Assembly: GCA_028285205.1 (NCBI GenBank)
Contig: JANQQA010000142.1
Span: 44,290 to 108,289, forward strand
Origin: Bythopirellula sp.
GTDB lineage: Bacteria; Planctomycetota; Planctomycetia; Pirellulales; Lacipirellulaceae
Length of the DNA: 64,000 bases
Direction of reading: 5' to 3'
Part shown: piece by piece, positions 17,009-25,787 of the stretch
Position numbering within the stretch: position 1 is the first letter of the stretch
How the letters are laid out: each line of letters starts with the position of its first letter
Position numbers and translations under genes: made by a program
Notes under the pieces: model-generated
The model's input: the letters and a program-made list of their open reading frames with translations, nothing else
Told to the model about the DNA's origin: nothing
Databases searched by the model: none

Positions 17009-17370
17009 GATGTTCGACCAGATAGCGCGCGATCGATTAATCGCCGCAAACTCTAGCAATCCAGCCGCTCGGAAGTTCCGACGCGGCTTCTGGAAGTGAT
17101 CGTACGATGCCGCGCACGTGTGGTACGGTGCCTTCGGGCGGACGAGGTCGCTTGCCGTTACAACTCTAGTCGAGCCCACCGGTTCTTGAGCCGTATAGAC
17201 GGCAGCTCCTCTCCGCCTGCCGCTGAGAATCCTACTGTCGTGGGCATCGAGGGGTAATCTGCCACCCCCAGCTCAATTGCGACTACCTCAATTGTGAAGT
17301 CTCCGGGACGTGTGTTAAATTGGCGTTAACTTCTGCCAGCTCTTTTCACAGTTTATGAGACTCAACATCA
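17009..17370. other. Intergenic stretch
   Basis: No gene supported on either strand; the frames present are shadows. It must contain the promoter of the sugar-transport operon starting at 17371, but no clear sigma-70 boxes or operator palindrome were recognised. Confidence 0.5.
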
Positions 17371-18633
17371 ATGAAGCCGTGTCCTTGGGTTCTACTCACC
17401 GTATTTGCTCTTCTAGCCGGCCAGCAAGCTCATGCAGACGAGTCTGCGGCAGCTACGTATCGCCAAATCTTGATCGACGCCGAGTCTGACACACGCCACG
17501 AATCGGTCGAGATAACGCCTCACAGTGCAGGTATCTCGGCAGATTCCGCCTGGTCGGTGGTTAAAAAATCCCTGCACGGCGGGCGGCAACAAGGTGTCGA
17601 ACTGATCACGATTGATAATGGAGAAATCCAGATCGTGATCATTCCAACTCGCGGACTGAGTGTTTTGGAAGTCCGGCGAGGCGACATGCGACTTGGCTGG
17701 AACTCACCGGTCAAAGAAGTCGTTCATCCCAACTCGATTAATTTGGCAAGTCGTGGTGGCTTGGGGTGGCTGGAAGGCTTCAACGAGTTCATCGTACGCT
17801 GCGGCTTAGAGTACGCCGGACACCCAGGCCGTGACGTATTCATCGACAACACAGGAGGGGAGGCAGAAATGGACCTCTCGCTCCACGGACGGATTGGGAA
17901 TATCCCGGCTTCCCAGGTCGAAGTCCTGGTAGATCGCGATCCTCCGCATCGAATTCGTGTGCGTGGCTCCGTTCACGAGCGACAGTTCTACGGTCCGAAA
18001 CTGCAACTTGTGGCTGAAGTATCGACAATCCCTGGCAGTACCGAGTTTCAGATCACCGACGAAGTGATCAATCACGGTGCTGACGCGCAAGAGTTTGAGA
18101 TGATCTATCACAGCAACTATGGCCGCCCGCTGCTCGAAGCGGGGGCCACGGTTCACTTACCGGCCAAGACGGTCACGCCCATGAATGCTCGTGCGGCAGA
18201 AGGGATCAACGATTACGCAACGTATCTGGCACCTACCGCCGGCTATAGCGAGCAAGTGTATCTCATCGAGCCCTACGCCAACGACCAACAAGAAACGATT
18301 GCTTTGCTCCAATCGGCAAATGGAGAATACGGAACTTCGATACGTTGGTCTGTCAGCGAGCTGCCGCTATTTACGCTTTGGAAAAACACCGCCCCAGAGG
18401 TTGCGGGTTACGTGACGGGGCTCGAGCCCGGGACAAACTTCCCCTTCAATCGGATGGTCGAACGACAGGCTGGCCGCCTCCAGAAAATTCCGCCAAATGA
18501 ATCGCGAAGATTCTCGTTAAGCTACGCGCTGCACGGAACCGCGTCAGAAGTCCAAGACGTGCGGCGCGCAATCGACGCGATCCAGGGCAGTCGGCAGCCG
18601 CGGCTTGTGGGCGAACCCCCAGAGATCAAATAG
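17371..18633 (+). CDS. Secreted DUF4432 / aldose-1-epimerase-like protein
   Basis: A 420-residue protein with signal peptide (residues 1-22, ending QQAHA). The remainder matches DUF4432, a galactose-mutarotase-like beta-sandwich: ITIDNGEIQIVIIPTRGLSVLEVRRGDMRLGWNSP (split here as the typical N-terminal block), GGLGWLEGFNEFIVRCGLEYAGHPG, LHGRIGNIPA, FEMIYHSNYGRPLL and LFTLWKN. The conserved LHGRIGN and HSNYG histidines occupy the usual mutarotase-type site. It precedes a ribose-type ABC transporter with 33 nt spacing, so it likely acts on the imported sugar or a derivative outside the cytoplasm. Ring-epimerase activity is inferred from fold only. Confidence 0.85.
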   Translation: MKPCPWVLLTVFALLAGQQAHADESAAATYRQILIDAESDTRHESVEITPHSAGISADSAWSVVKKSLHGGRQQGVELITIDNGEIQIVIIPTRGLSVLEVRRGDMRLGWNSPVKEVVHPNSINLASRGGLGWLEGFNEFIVRCGLEYAGHPGRDVFIDNTGGEAEMDLSLHGRIGNIPASQVEVLVDRDPPHRIRVRGSVHERQFYGPKLQLVAEVSTIPGSTEFQITDEVINHGADAQEFEMIYHSNYGRPLLEAGATVHLPAKTVTPMNARAAEGINDYATYLAPTAGYSEQVYLIEPYANDQQETIALLQSANGEYGTSIRWSVSELPLFTLWKNTAPEVAGYVTGLEPGTNFPFNRMVERQAGRLQKIPPNESRRFSLSYALHGTASEVQDVRRAIDAIQGSRQPRLVGEPPEIK

Positions 18634-18666
18634 GTACTGGTTGCCTAAACCCAAACGAGGAAAAAG

Positions 18667-19656
18667 ATGTCACAGACAGTCTATCGTTTACTATTTGTGC
18701 TGACGGTCTCACTGGTCGGGTGCGGCGAGTCACCGGCCCCGACAGCAAGCCAGACGGACGGCGGCTCCGCCTCGGAGAGTCGCGGAGTGATCGGCTATTC
18801 CGCGCTGACGCTTACGAATCCGTTTTTCAAAGAGATTGCCGACAACATGCAGGCAGCGCTGGAAGAGCAGGGCTACGAGTTGGTCATCGTATCCGGCGAA
18901 CGAGACGTCAAGAAACAGGCCGATCAGATTGATGACTTCATCGTCAAAGAAGTTCGTGCAATCGTACTGAATCCGTGTGACTCGCAGTCGATTGGGCCGG
19001 CGATTCAGCGCGCTAACGAAGCGGGAATACCGGTGTTTACCAACGACATTCGCTACGACGGCACTGATGGAGACGTCATCTGTCACGTTGCCACGGACAA
19101 CTATCAGGGTGGCAAGTTGGCAGGTGAGGCCATGGTCAAAGCGTTGGGGGCGGCTGGCGGGAAGGTGGCGATTTTGCATTTCCCCCAAGCGGAATCTTGC
19201 CAGTTGCGCGTCAAAGGTTTCCGCGAGGTGATCGACGCGCATAACGCCTCGCCCGATGTCGATCAGATTGAGATCGTTGCCGAGCTAGATGGTGGTGGGG
19301 TTCGAGACGAGGGTTTTGCGGCAGCGAAAGACGCCTTTGAGGCCAATCCAGACCTTGCCGCAATCTTTGCCATTAACGATCCCTCGGCGCTGGGTGCTTG
19401 GGCCGCCTTGGAAGGAGTTGGCAAGGCCGATCAGGTCACGATCATCGGATTCGATGGCCAGAAGAGCGGTAAAGAGGCAATCCGCGACGGTAAAATACTC
19501 TGCGATCCGATCCAGTTCCCTGATCGTATCGGTCGTGTGACAGCCGAGATGATCGACAAGCATTTCAGTGGAGACGAGGTCGACGAAGTAATCCTGATTC
19601 CCTCAGAGCTTTACTACAAAGAACAAGCCGATCAAGATTCAGCACTGAAGGGTTAG
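18667..19656 (+). CDS. Sugar ABC transporter substrate-binding lipoprotein (RbsB-like)
   Basis: A 329-residue periplasmic-binding protein of the ribose/galactose class (Peripla_BP_4). The lipobox LVGC (cysteine ~19) follows a hydrophobic signal. The mature part begins GVIGYSALTLTNPFFKEIAD, typical of RbsB, with later landmarks IVLNPCDSQSIGPAI, NDIRYDGTDGDVICHVATDN, GGKLAGEAM and AAIFAINDPSALGAWAAL, and IIGFDGQKSG. GAGGAAAAAG precedes the ATG. The stop is followed with no gap by the ATPase start. Sugar specificity cannot be read, but neighbours (DUF4432, secreted beta-helix protein) point to a plant or algal monosaccharide. Confidence 0.92.
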   Translation: MSQTVYRLLFVLTVSLVGCGESPAPTASQTDGGSASESRGVIGYSALTLTNPFFKEIADNMQAALEEQGYELVIVSGERDVKKQADQIDDFIVKEVRAIVLNPCDSQSIGPAIQRANEAGIPVFTNDIRYDGTDGDVICHVATDNYQGGKLAGEAMVKALGAAGGKVAILHFPQAESCQLRVKGFREVIDAHNASPDVDQIEIVAELDGGGVRDEGFAAAKDAFEANPDLAAIFAINDPSALGAWAALEGVGKADQVTIIGFDGQKSGKEAIRDGKILCDPIQFPDRIGRVTAEMIDKHFSGDEVDEVILIPSELYYKEQADQDSALKG

Positions 19657-21165
19657 GTGCTTGTGCCTGAATCTGTTGCTACCTCCGAAGCGCCCCTCCT
19701 TGAAATGCGGGGGATCGACAAGTCCTTTCCTGGCGTGCGAGCTTTAGATGATGTCTCGCTAACGGTGCAGCGTGGTGAAGTGCTCGCGCTACTTGGCGAG
19801 AATGGAGCCGGCAAGAGCACGCTTATCAAGATGCTTGGGGGAGCGCATCTCCCTGACCGTGGGCAGATACGCGTGGCAGGACAAGACGTTCACTTGGGTA
19901 GCCCTGGGGCAGCCGCGGCGGCTGGAATCGGCGTCATCTTTCAAGAGTTCAACCTCATTCCCGAGTTGACGGCATGGGAGAATATCTTCCTGGGACGTGA
20001 AGCAACCTTGGGATGGGTGAATCGCGGTAACGAGCGACGGCAATCGCAACAATTGCTCGAGCAAATCGGAGCGGATGTGCCGATCGATCAGCATTGTGGG
20101 CGACTCTCCATTGCCCAACAGCAGATCGTAGAAATATTGAAGGCCCTCTCGCAGGATGCGCAGCTAATCGTAATGGATGAGCCGTCGGCGGCGCTAACGA
20201 CCCACGAAGTTGCCCGCTTGTTCGACATGATTCGTGATTTGAAAAGTCGAGGGATCGGAGTGATTTACATCAGTCATCGCCTGGACGAGGTCTTCGAGAT
20301 TGCCGATCGGGTTGCGGTCTTGCGCGACGGACAGTTCGTCGGTGAAGCGCCCGCACGCGAGCTGACTCGACAGCGGCTGATCGAAATGATGGTTGGCCGC
20401 AGCATCGAAGACGAATTCCCCAAGCACCACCACGATGTTGGTCGACCACGTTTGGAGGTTCGAGACCTCCAACACCCTAACCTGAGTGAAGAGATTAGTT
20501 TCGATGTCCGCGAAGGCGAAGTTGTAGGCCTTACGGGTTTGGTGGGCGCGGGACGTACGGAACTTGCACGGCTCATCTTTGGCGCTGATCGCGCTTCAGG
20601 CGGCTCGATCTCGCTCGACGGTCGGCGGCTTAATATTCGCAGCCCAAGAGACGCGATTCGCGCGGGTATCTGTTTATTGACCGAAGATCGAAAACAGCAG
20701 GGGCTCATTCTAGACGCCTCGATTCGTGAGAACTTTGGCTTGCCTAACCTTCCCCAGCTGTCACGCTTTGGGTTTGTTCGAGAGGGCAAGGAGCAAGCCG
20801 CCTGCCAGACGTTCGTCAGTCGACTCAATGTGAAGATGTCGGACACCCGACAGCTGGTACGCAATCTGTCTGGCGGAAACCAGCAGAAGATTGTGCTTGC
20901 CAAGTGGTTGCAGCGCAACGCAGAGGTAGTCATCTTCGACGAACCGACGCGCGGGATTGATGTGGGTTCCAAGTACGAGATTTACATGCTGATCAACGAC
21001 CTCGCGAAACAGGGGAAGGCAATCTTAATGATCAGTTCGGAGCTTCCGGAAGTTCTAGGTATGAGCGATCGAATCTTAGTCATGCACGAAGGCAAGATTA
21101 CAGGTGCGATCGACGATGTCGCGTCTACTTCGCAGGAGCAAATCATGGAATTGGCAGCAAAGTAA
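19657..21165 (+). CDS. Sugar ABC transporter ATP-binding protein (RbsA-like, two domains)
   Basis: A 502-residue protein with two fused ATPase domains. Domain 1: GENGAGKST (residues 47-55), a degenerate signature LSIAQQQIVEI and Walker B LIVMDEPSAALT. Domain 2: the characteristic altered P-loop GLVGAGRTELAR, intact signature LSGGNQQKIVLAKWL and Walker B VVIFDEPTRGIDVG. This asymmetry is standard for RbsA/MglA/XylG importers. The start is a GTG at 19657 directly after the previous stop, with GAAGGG upstream; a second GTG at 19663 is equally possible. It energises the permease encoded 5 nt downstream. Confidence 0.93.
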   Translation: MLVPESVATSEAPLLEMRGIDKSFPGVRALDDVSLTVQRGEVLALLGENGAGKSTLIKMLGGAHLPDRGQIRVAGQDVHLGSPGAAAAAGIGVIFQEFNLIPELTAWENIFLGREATLGWVNRGNERRQSQQLLEQIGADVPIDQHCGRLSIAQQQIVEILKALSQDAQLIVMDEPSAALTTHEVARLFDMIRDLKSRGIGVIYISHRLDEVFEIADRVAVLRDGQFVGEAPARELTRQRLIEMMVGRSIEDEFPKHHHDVGRPRLEVRDLQHPNLSEEISFDVREGEVVGLTGLVGAGRTELARLIFGADRASGGSISLDGRRLNIRSPRDAIRAGICLLTEDRKQQGLILDASIRENFGLPNLPQLSRFGFVREGKEQAACQTFVSRLNVKMSDTRQLVRNLSGGNQQKIVLAKWLQRNAEVVIFDEPTRGIDVGSKYEIYMLINDLAKQGKAILMISSELPEVLGMSDRILVMHEGKITGAIDDVASTSQEQIMELAAK

Positions 21166-21170
21166 GCAGC

Positions 21171-22496
21171 ATGGCCATCAAGAACTCAACCGTTTCTTTT
21201 CGAAGCCACTTTCTTCGCGACTACGGCATGTTGGCCGTATTGCTGGTGCTGGGCGGGTTGTTCGCGCTGCTGACGATCAGAGAGCAGCACCCCACTGGCG
21301 CTGCGGCGGGCAAAGAGATTGCCAAGCAACTCACTGAGCAATCGACCGCGAACACTGGTGTGCTCATCGTCGCGCGTGGTACCAATGAGGATCGAGCTTT
21401 TTCAGCAGCCGCCTCAGAAGGACTGCAGAAGCTGGACATCACCGTGCTGGCGACAGTAAACGGATCGCCCAGCGATGTGCGTGCGGCCGTCGAAGGCATT
21501 GAGTCGAGCGGCAAGCAGATTGAAGCGCTAATCACCAATGACGTGACTGCCAAGTGGAGCGTCTACGACCGGTTTGCTTCGCTAAAAAATGTGAGACGAA
21601 TCCAGCCGACTCCCTACTATTGGCCAGACTTTCTGAAGCTGAGCAATCTGCTGGGCGTCGCGAATCAAACGGCGATCTACGCGATTATTGCGATCGGCAT
21701 GACGCTGGTCATCGTGTCTGCGGGAATTGACCTCTCGGTGGGATCGCTCGTCGCGCTAGCGTCGGTGGTTGGGGCACTATGTTTGCGTGACTGGGGTGGG
21801 GGGACAGACGCGGGAATTGCGATGGTGGTGGCCGGCTGTTGCCTAGGAATCGCCGTCTGTGCAGCCGCCGGTTTCTTCAATGGCGTAATGATAACTCTCT
21901 TTCAAATCCCACCGTTTATCGTCACGCTCGGCATGATGATGATTGCCAGTGGACTGGCCTTTCGCCTGTCGGAGGGACGATCGATTCCCGAACTGCCAGC
22001 CGCCTTCCTTTGGCTCGGCGGGGCGAGAACATTCGGCGTACCCAATCCGGTCTGGCTCATGCTCGCGCTATACTTGATCGCACATGTCGTCATGTCGCGA
22101 ATGGTTTTCGGGAGATATGTCTACGCGATTGGTGGCAACGAGGAAGCCGCCAAGCTCTCGGGTGTGCCGGTCAAACGGATGCTACTCGCAATTTACACGA
22201 TCTCCGGAGCGCTGGCCGGGCTCGGCGGCGTTGTGCTCACCTCGCAGCTTGCCGCGGGCGACCCCAAATTCGGACTGATGTACGAACTGGAGGTCATTGC
22301 CGCAGTCGTGGTGGGCGGGGCGTCGCTGATGGGAGGACGCGGCAAAGTGTTTGGGACGCTCATTGGCGCATTTATCATCGCCGTGATCAAAAACGGCATG
22401 AATCTCACCAACGTCGATCCCTTCAATCAGAGAATCGTCTTGGGCGCCGTCCTCTTGGGCGCCGTCCTACTCGATACGGTACGACGTCGTGTATAA
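21171..22496 (+). CDS. Sugar ABC permease with inserted extracytoplasmic domain (RbsC-like)
   Basis: A 441-residue permease. Residues 19-36 are a first membrane helix. Residues ~37-150 are soluble and read like half of a periplasmic binding protein (NTGVLIVARGTNEDRAFSAA, LQKLDITVLATVNGSP, SDVRAAVEGIESSG, EALITND). The usual BPD_transp_2 core follows, with the signature IVSAGIDLSVGSLVALA, a run of about eight helices and GGNEEAAKLSGVPV. RbsC proteins are about 320 residues and lack this domain. A short in-frame duplication near the end gives VLLGAVLLGAVLLD. It starts 5 nt after the ATPase stop. Confidence 0.9.
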   Translation: MAIKNSTVSFRSHFLRDYGMLAVLLVLGGLFALLTIREQHPTGAAAGKEIAKQLTEQSTANTGVLIVARGTNEDRAFSAAASEGLQKLDITVLATVNGSPSDVRAAVEGIESSGKQIEALITNDVTAKWSVYDRFASLKNVRRIQPTPYYWPDFLKLSNLLGVANQTAIYAIIAIGMTLVIVSAGIDLSVGSLVALASVVGALCLRDWGGGTDAGIAMVVAGCCLGIAVCAAAGFFNGVMITLFQIPPFIVTLGMMMIASGLAFRLSEGRSIPELPAAFLWLGGARTFGVPNPVWLMLALYLIAHVVMSRMVFGRYVYAIGGNEEAAKLSGVPVKRMLLAIYTISGALAGLGGVVLTSQLAAGDPKFGLMYELEVIAAVVVGGASLMGGRGKVFGTLIGAFIIAVIKNGMNLTNVDPFNQRIVLGAVLLGAVLLDTVRRRV

Positions 22497-22561
22497 GTGA
22501 GCGTGGGTTGTATGTGAGCAGTGCCCTAGCTAGCGATGTGCTCAGGCGATGGCTAATACAG

Positions 22562-24355
22562 ATGAAGCTTCTTTTCAGCCTACTCATGGTTCTTATGATC
22601 CCGTTGTCGACAACAAACCGTGTCGACGGCGCTGGTCTTCACGTTGCCACCCACGGCGACGATACCAGCAGTGGCAGCGCAGCGCACCCGTTTCGCACAC
22701 TGGAGCGAGCTCAATCGGAAGTTCGCAAACGTGTTCAGAGCGGCCTCCAGGCGGATCAGACGGTGTGGATTCATCAGGGCACGTATGAGCTGCAAGAAAC
22801 CTTGGTATTCGACGCTCGGGATTCAGGCACGGAGCAATTCTCGGTGCAATATGCGGCATTACCAGGGGATGTGGTGGTCTTAAGTGGAGGGCAGCAGATC
22901 GACGGTTGGAACGTGACTCGAAACGATCGCTGGACCGTCGAACTGCCTGACGTAAAGCCTGGCGAGTGGTTTTTCCGGCAATTGACGGTCAACGACCGCC
23001 GTGCGATCCGAGCAAGATGGCCTAACGACGACGGGCAGCTAAGCATTCGCACGGTCAGTGATGGGGTCAATCGATTCAGCTTCAACCGGCAACTTCCTGT
23101 CGGTGAGTTGGTCGATCAAAACACAGAGCTGGTTGTGTTTCAGAATTGGTCGGTTACTCGGGGCCTCGTGACCGATTCCGACGCTGAACAAGTTTCTACC
23201 GCAACTGCGATGGGATGGATCGGACACGGTCCAGCGACGACCGCAAGTCCAGGTAAGACCGCATTTCTTGAGCACGCGCGTCACTTTCTCGATGAACCCG
23301 GCGAGTGGTTTCTCGACGGAGGTGCCGGAATTTTGCACTATATTCCACTGCCTTCTGAGGACCCGGCGAATGCAGTCGTGGTCGCGCCACGACTAGAGAA
23401 ACTGGTCGACATCAGCGGAACCCAAGAAACCCCAGTCCGCAATCTTCACTTCCGTGCTATCCGCTTCGAGCATTGCCGTTTTGCGTTGCCGGACATCGGT
23501 TACAACGAAATCCAAGCATCACACTTCGGCACGACCTTGAAAGCTCGTGCATTCGTGCAGCCGGTGGCGATCGAATGCACACATGCTCACGACTGTTCTT
23601 TCCAGCGATGCCGATTCGCTCATTTCAATAATTCGGCGGTTGGTTTCGGGATCGGATGTCGGGCGAATGCTCTGACGGATTGTACCGTCGAGGAAATCGG
23701 TGGCACCGGAATCATGATTGGTTGGCGTGGAGAAGGAGCGCTGGAAGCGGAAAATCAAAGCCGATTGGCTGCAGACTGGAGCGAACCTCAACACGCACCG
23801 ACCGGAAACATCGTCTCGAACTGTCGAATTCGTCGCTGCGGGCTGGATAGTTTCGGCGCTCCAGGCGTTTTCGTCGCATTCAGTCGTGGCTCGCAAATCA
23901 AGCATAACCAGATTTGCGATCTGCCCTACACGGGAATTTCAGTTGGGTTTCGCTGGGACACGAGCACCACCTCTCAGACATCCTGTCACGTTGAAAAAAA
24001 TCACATCTTCGATGTCATGAAAAAACTGGCAGACGGGGGAGGAATCTACACGCTTGGTCTGCAACACGGAACTGTGTTGCGAGGAAACTACATTCACGAC
24101 GTACGTCGATCTTCGTTCGCTCACGGCGGTGCACCAAACAACGGCTTTTTCGTCGATCAAGGAAGCAAAGGATTTCACTTTGAAGCGAACGTCGTGCACT
24201 CGACTTCGGGCAAGGCAGTTCGATTCAACAAGAGTCAGAAGGAATGGCATACATGGAAGAATAATCATTTCGGGGATATGGTCGCGGCTTTGCCGCAGGC
24301 CCAGGCCATTATCGACCAAGCAGGAATCGAATCTCAGTGGCAGGGCGAACGGTAA
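22562..24355 (+). CDS. Secreted right-handed beta-helix protein, possible glycosidase
   Basis: A 597-residue exported protein (signal peptide MKLLFSLLMVLMIPLSTTNRVDG). The frame extends far upstream through the permease gene, but the ATG at 22562 gives the signal peptide and lies after that gene's stop. The N-terminus GLHVATHGDDTSSGSAAHPFRTLERAQ is the usual opening of parallel beta-helix enzymes. Further on come GEWFLDGGAGILHYIPLP and helix coils with ITxNxI-like rungs (NIVSNCRIRRCG, QIKHNQICDLPYTGIS, HVEKNHIFDVM, VLRGNYIHDV). The layout resembles GH141-type fucosidase/xylanase proteins, though catalytic residues were not assigned. It follows the transporter by 65 nt and probably releases its substrate. 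Confidence 0.83.
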   Translation: MKLLFSLLMVLMIPLSTTNRVDGAGLHVATHGDDTSSGSAAHPFRTLERAQSEVRKRVQSGLQADQTVWIHQGTYELQETLVFDARDSGTEQFSVQYAALPGDVVVLSGGQQIDGWNVTRNDRWTVELPDVKPGEWFFRQLTVNDRRAIRARWPNDDGQLSIRTVSDGVNRFSFNRQLPVGELVDQNTELVVFQNWSVTRGLVTDSDAEQVSTATAMGWIGHGPATTASPGKTAFLEHARHFLDEPGEWFLDGGAGILHYIPLPSEDPANAVVVAPRLEKLVDISGTQETPVRNLHFRAIRFEHCRFALPDIGYNEIQASHFGTTLKARAFVQPVAIECTHAHDCSFQRCRFAHFNNSAVGFGIGCRANALTDCTVEEIGGTGIMIGWRGEGALEAENQSRLAADWSEPQHAPTGNIVSNCRIRRCGLDSFGAPGVFVAFSRGSQIKHNQICDLPYTGISVGFRWDTSTTSQTSCHVEKNHIFDVMKKLADGGGIYTLGLQHGTVLRGNYIHDVRRSSFAHGGAPNNGFFVDQGSKGFHFEANVVHSTSGKAVRFNKSQKEWHTWKNNHFGDMVAALPQAQAIIDQAGIESQWQGER

Positions 24356-24437
24356 TAGTCACTCTGGCTGATTGCCCTGTGACCTGAGAATTACCTGCGC
24401 AGGCTGTCGTGGATTCAGCCGCCGAGTCCAAAGTGAG

Positions 24438-25787
24438 TTACGCGAGGATGTCGCTGATCACTCCGGTGCTGTCCGCGAACTCCTCGATCGGCAATCCCAT
24501 GGTTTGCGCCTGCGTCAGCCAGAGATTCGCTAGTGGCGTTCCTTCTGGCATGTTCACGTGCTGACCAGTTTTCATCCGTCCGCCGCCGCCGGCCACGATG
24601 ATCGGCAGGTCGTTGTACTGATGGGTCGAGCCGTCGCCCAATCCCGAACCGTAAGTGAACAGCGTATTGTCCAGGAGCGACGCGCCGTTGGCGTCCTGAA
24701 TGGCTTGCATGCGCTCCACCAGATACGCGAACTGCTGCATGTGAAAGTGGTCCACCTTAAGTAGGTCGTCAATCATCTTCGTCTGGTTGTGCGACATGTG
24801 GTGGTGGCTTCGCGGCTTGTCGAACAGACCGTCGAACATATACGGTGTGTCCCAACGCTCTGGACCGACCATGAAAGTGGCAACGTTGGTGAGTCCCATC
24901 TGCAGTGCAGCGATCATCAGATCACCCATCAGGCGAATGTACTCGCCCCGCGGCAGATATGCCTCAGTCGGTTCATCGAATTCGACTTGAGCCAGTTCGC
25001 TTTTCATCGTCTCTAGGCGATCCATTTGAACCTCGATCGCGCGGATCGAATCAAAGAACTCAGCGAACTTGTCACGATCCGCCTTGCCTAAGTCGTGTTG
25101 AAGCGAGCGAGCGTCCTCAAGCACCAGACTCGTAATCTCGCGGTGCCGGTCGATCGCTTGTGTCGAAAAGAGCCGCTGATACATTTTCCGCGGATCTCGG
25201 ACCGAGGGGGCCAAATGCCCCGTGCCGTACCACGAAACATTATCGAAATAGATGGATTCCTTGTTGTCTCGATGGCTGTTGCAGCTGAATTCCAACGTCT
25301 TGAATGGCGTACTCTGCCCGACATGATCAGCCACGATATGATCGAGCGTTCGATCGAGCGGCCAAGCCGATCCATCAACCGTGTAGGCTTTTGCGCTGCT
25401 GAGATAGCAGCAAGCACACTGCGCATGCACATCGGTACCCTGCTGGAACGTGCGGTCCATGCCAGTGATCAGATTGATGTGTTGCTTCACACCCTTCAGC
25501 GGTTGCATCGTCGGAGTCAGTTCCGCCAGCGGCTTGACGTTGTGATCGGGATCCTGCTTGCCCAACGACTTCATCACGTTGCCAAGGTTCCCTTCGGGAA
25601 TCACATGGTCTGCCTCGCCCGGAAAGAAGCCGCGCCGAACCACTCCGATCGGGACGTAGAAGTGTGCCATCCGCAGTGCAGGGGCAACTTTCGCGGCAGT
25701 GCTGGCAGCGGCGAGGCTGTCGAACCATGGCAGAGCCAGGGCCGCTCCGCCAATGCCGCGCAAGAATTGTCGTCGCGATCGAGTCAT
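24438..25787 (-). CDS. DUF1552 protein with Tat signal
   Basis: A 449-residue exported protein of DUF1552, a family found almost only beside the DUF1587-DUF1585 cytochromes of planctomycetes and related bacteria. It begins MTRSRRQFLRGIGGAALALPWFDSLAAA, a twin-arginine signal (SRRQFLRG), suggesting export in folded form, perhaps with a cofactor. Family blocks: RMAHFYVPIGVVRRGFFP, HINLITGMDRTFQQGTDVHAQCACCYLS, YGTGHLAPSVRDPRKMYQRLF and LDNTLFTYGSGLGDGSTHQYNDLPIIVAGGG. The CxCC cluster near residue 126 and the HQYNDLP/GGG end recall the sulfatase-like DUF1501/1552 fold. Its start overlaps the cytochrome gene's stop by 4 nt. Biochemical function unknown. Confidence 0.88.
   Translation of the reverse strand: MTRSRRQFLRGIGGAALALPWFDSLAAASTAAKVAPALRMAHFYVPIGVVRRGFFPGEADHVIPEGNLGNVMKSLGKQDPDHNVKPLAELTPTMQPLKGVKQHINLITGMDRTFQQGTDVHAQCACCYLSSAKAYTVDGSAWPLDRTLDHIVADHVGQSTPFKTLEFSCNSHRDNKESIYFDNVSWYGTGHLAPSVRDPRKMYQRLFSTQAIDRHREITSLVLEDARSLQHDLGKADRDKFAEFFDSIRAIEVQMDRLETMKSELAQVEFDEPTEAYLPRGEYIRLMGDLMIAALQMGLTNVATFMVGPERWDTPYMFDGLFDKPRSHHHMSHNQTKMIDDLLKVDHFHMQQFAYLVERMQAIQDANGASLLDNTLFTYGSGLGDGSTHQYNDLPIIVAGGGGRMKTGQHVNMPEGTPLANLWLTQAQTMGLPIEEFADSTGVISDILA

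Noticed and set aside
21839..22561. Upstream extension of the beta-helix frame (an 838-residue reading frame)
   Set aside because: It is an out-of-frame shadow of the permease gene; the product is arginine-rich and the true signal peptide starts at 22562.
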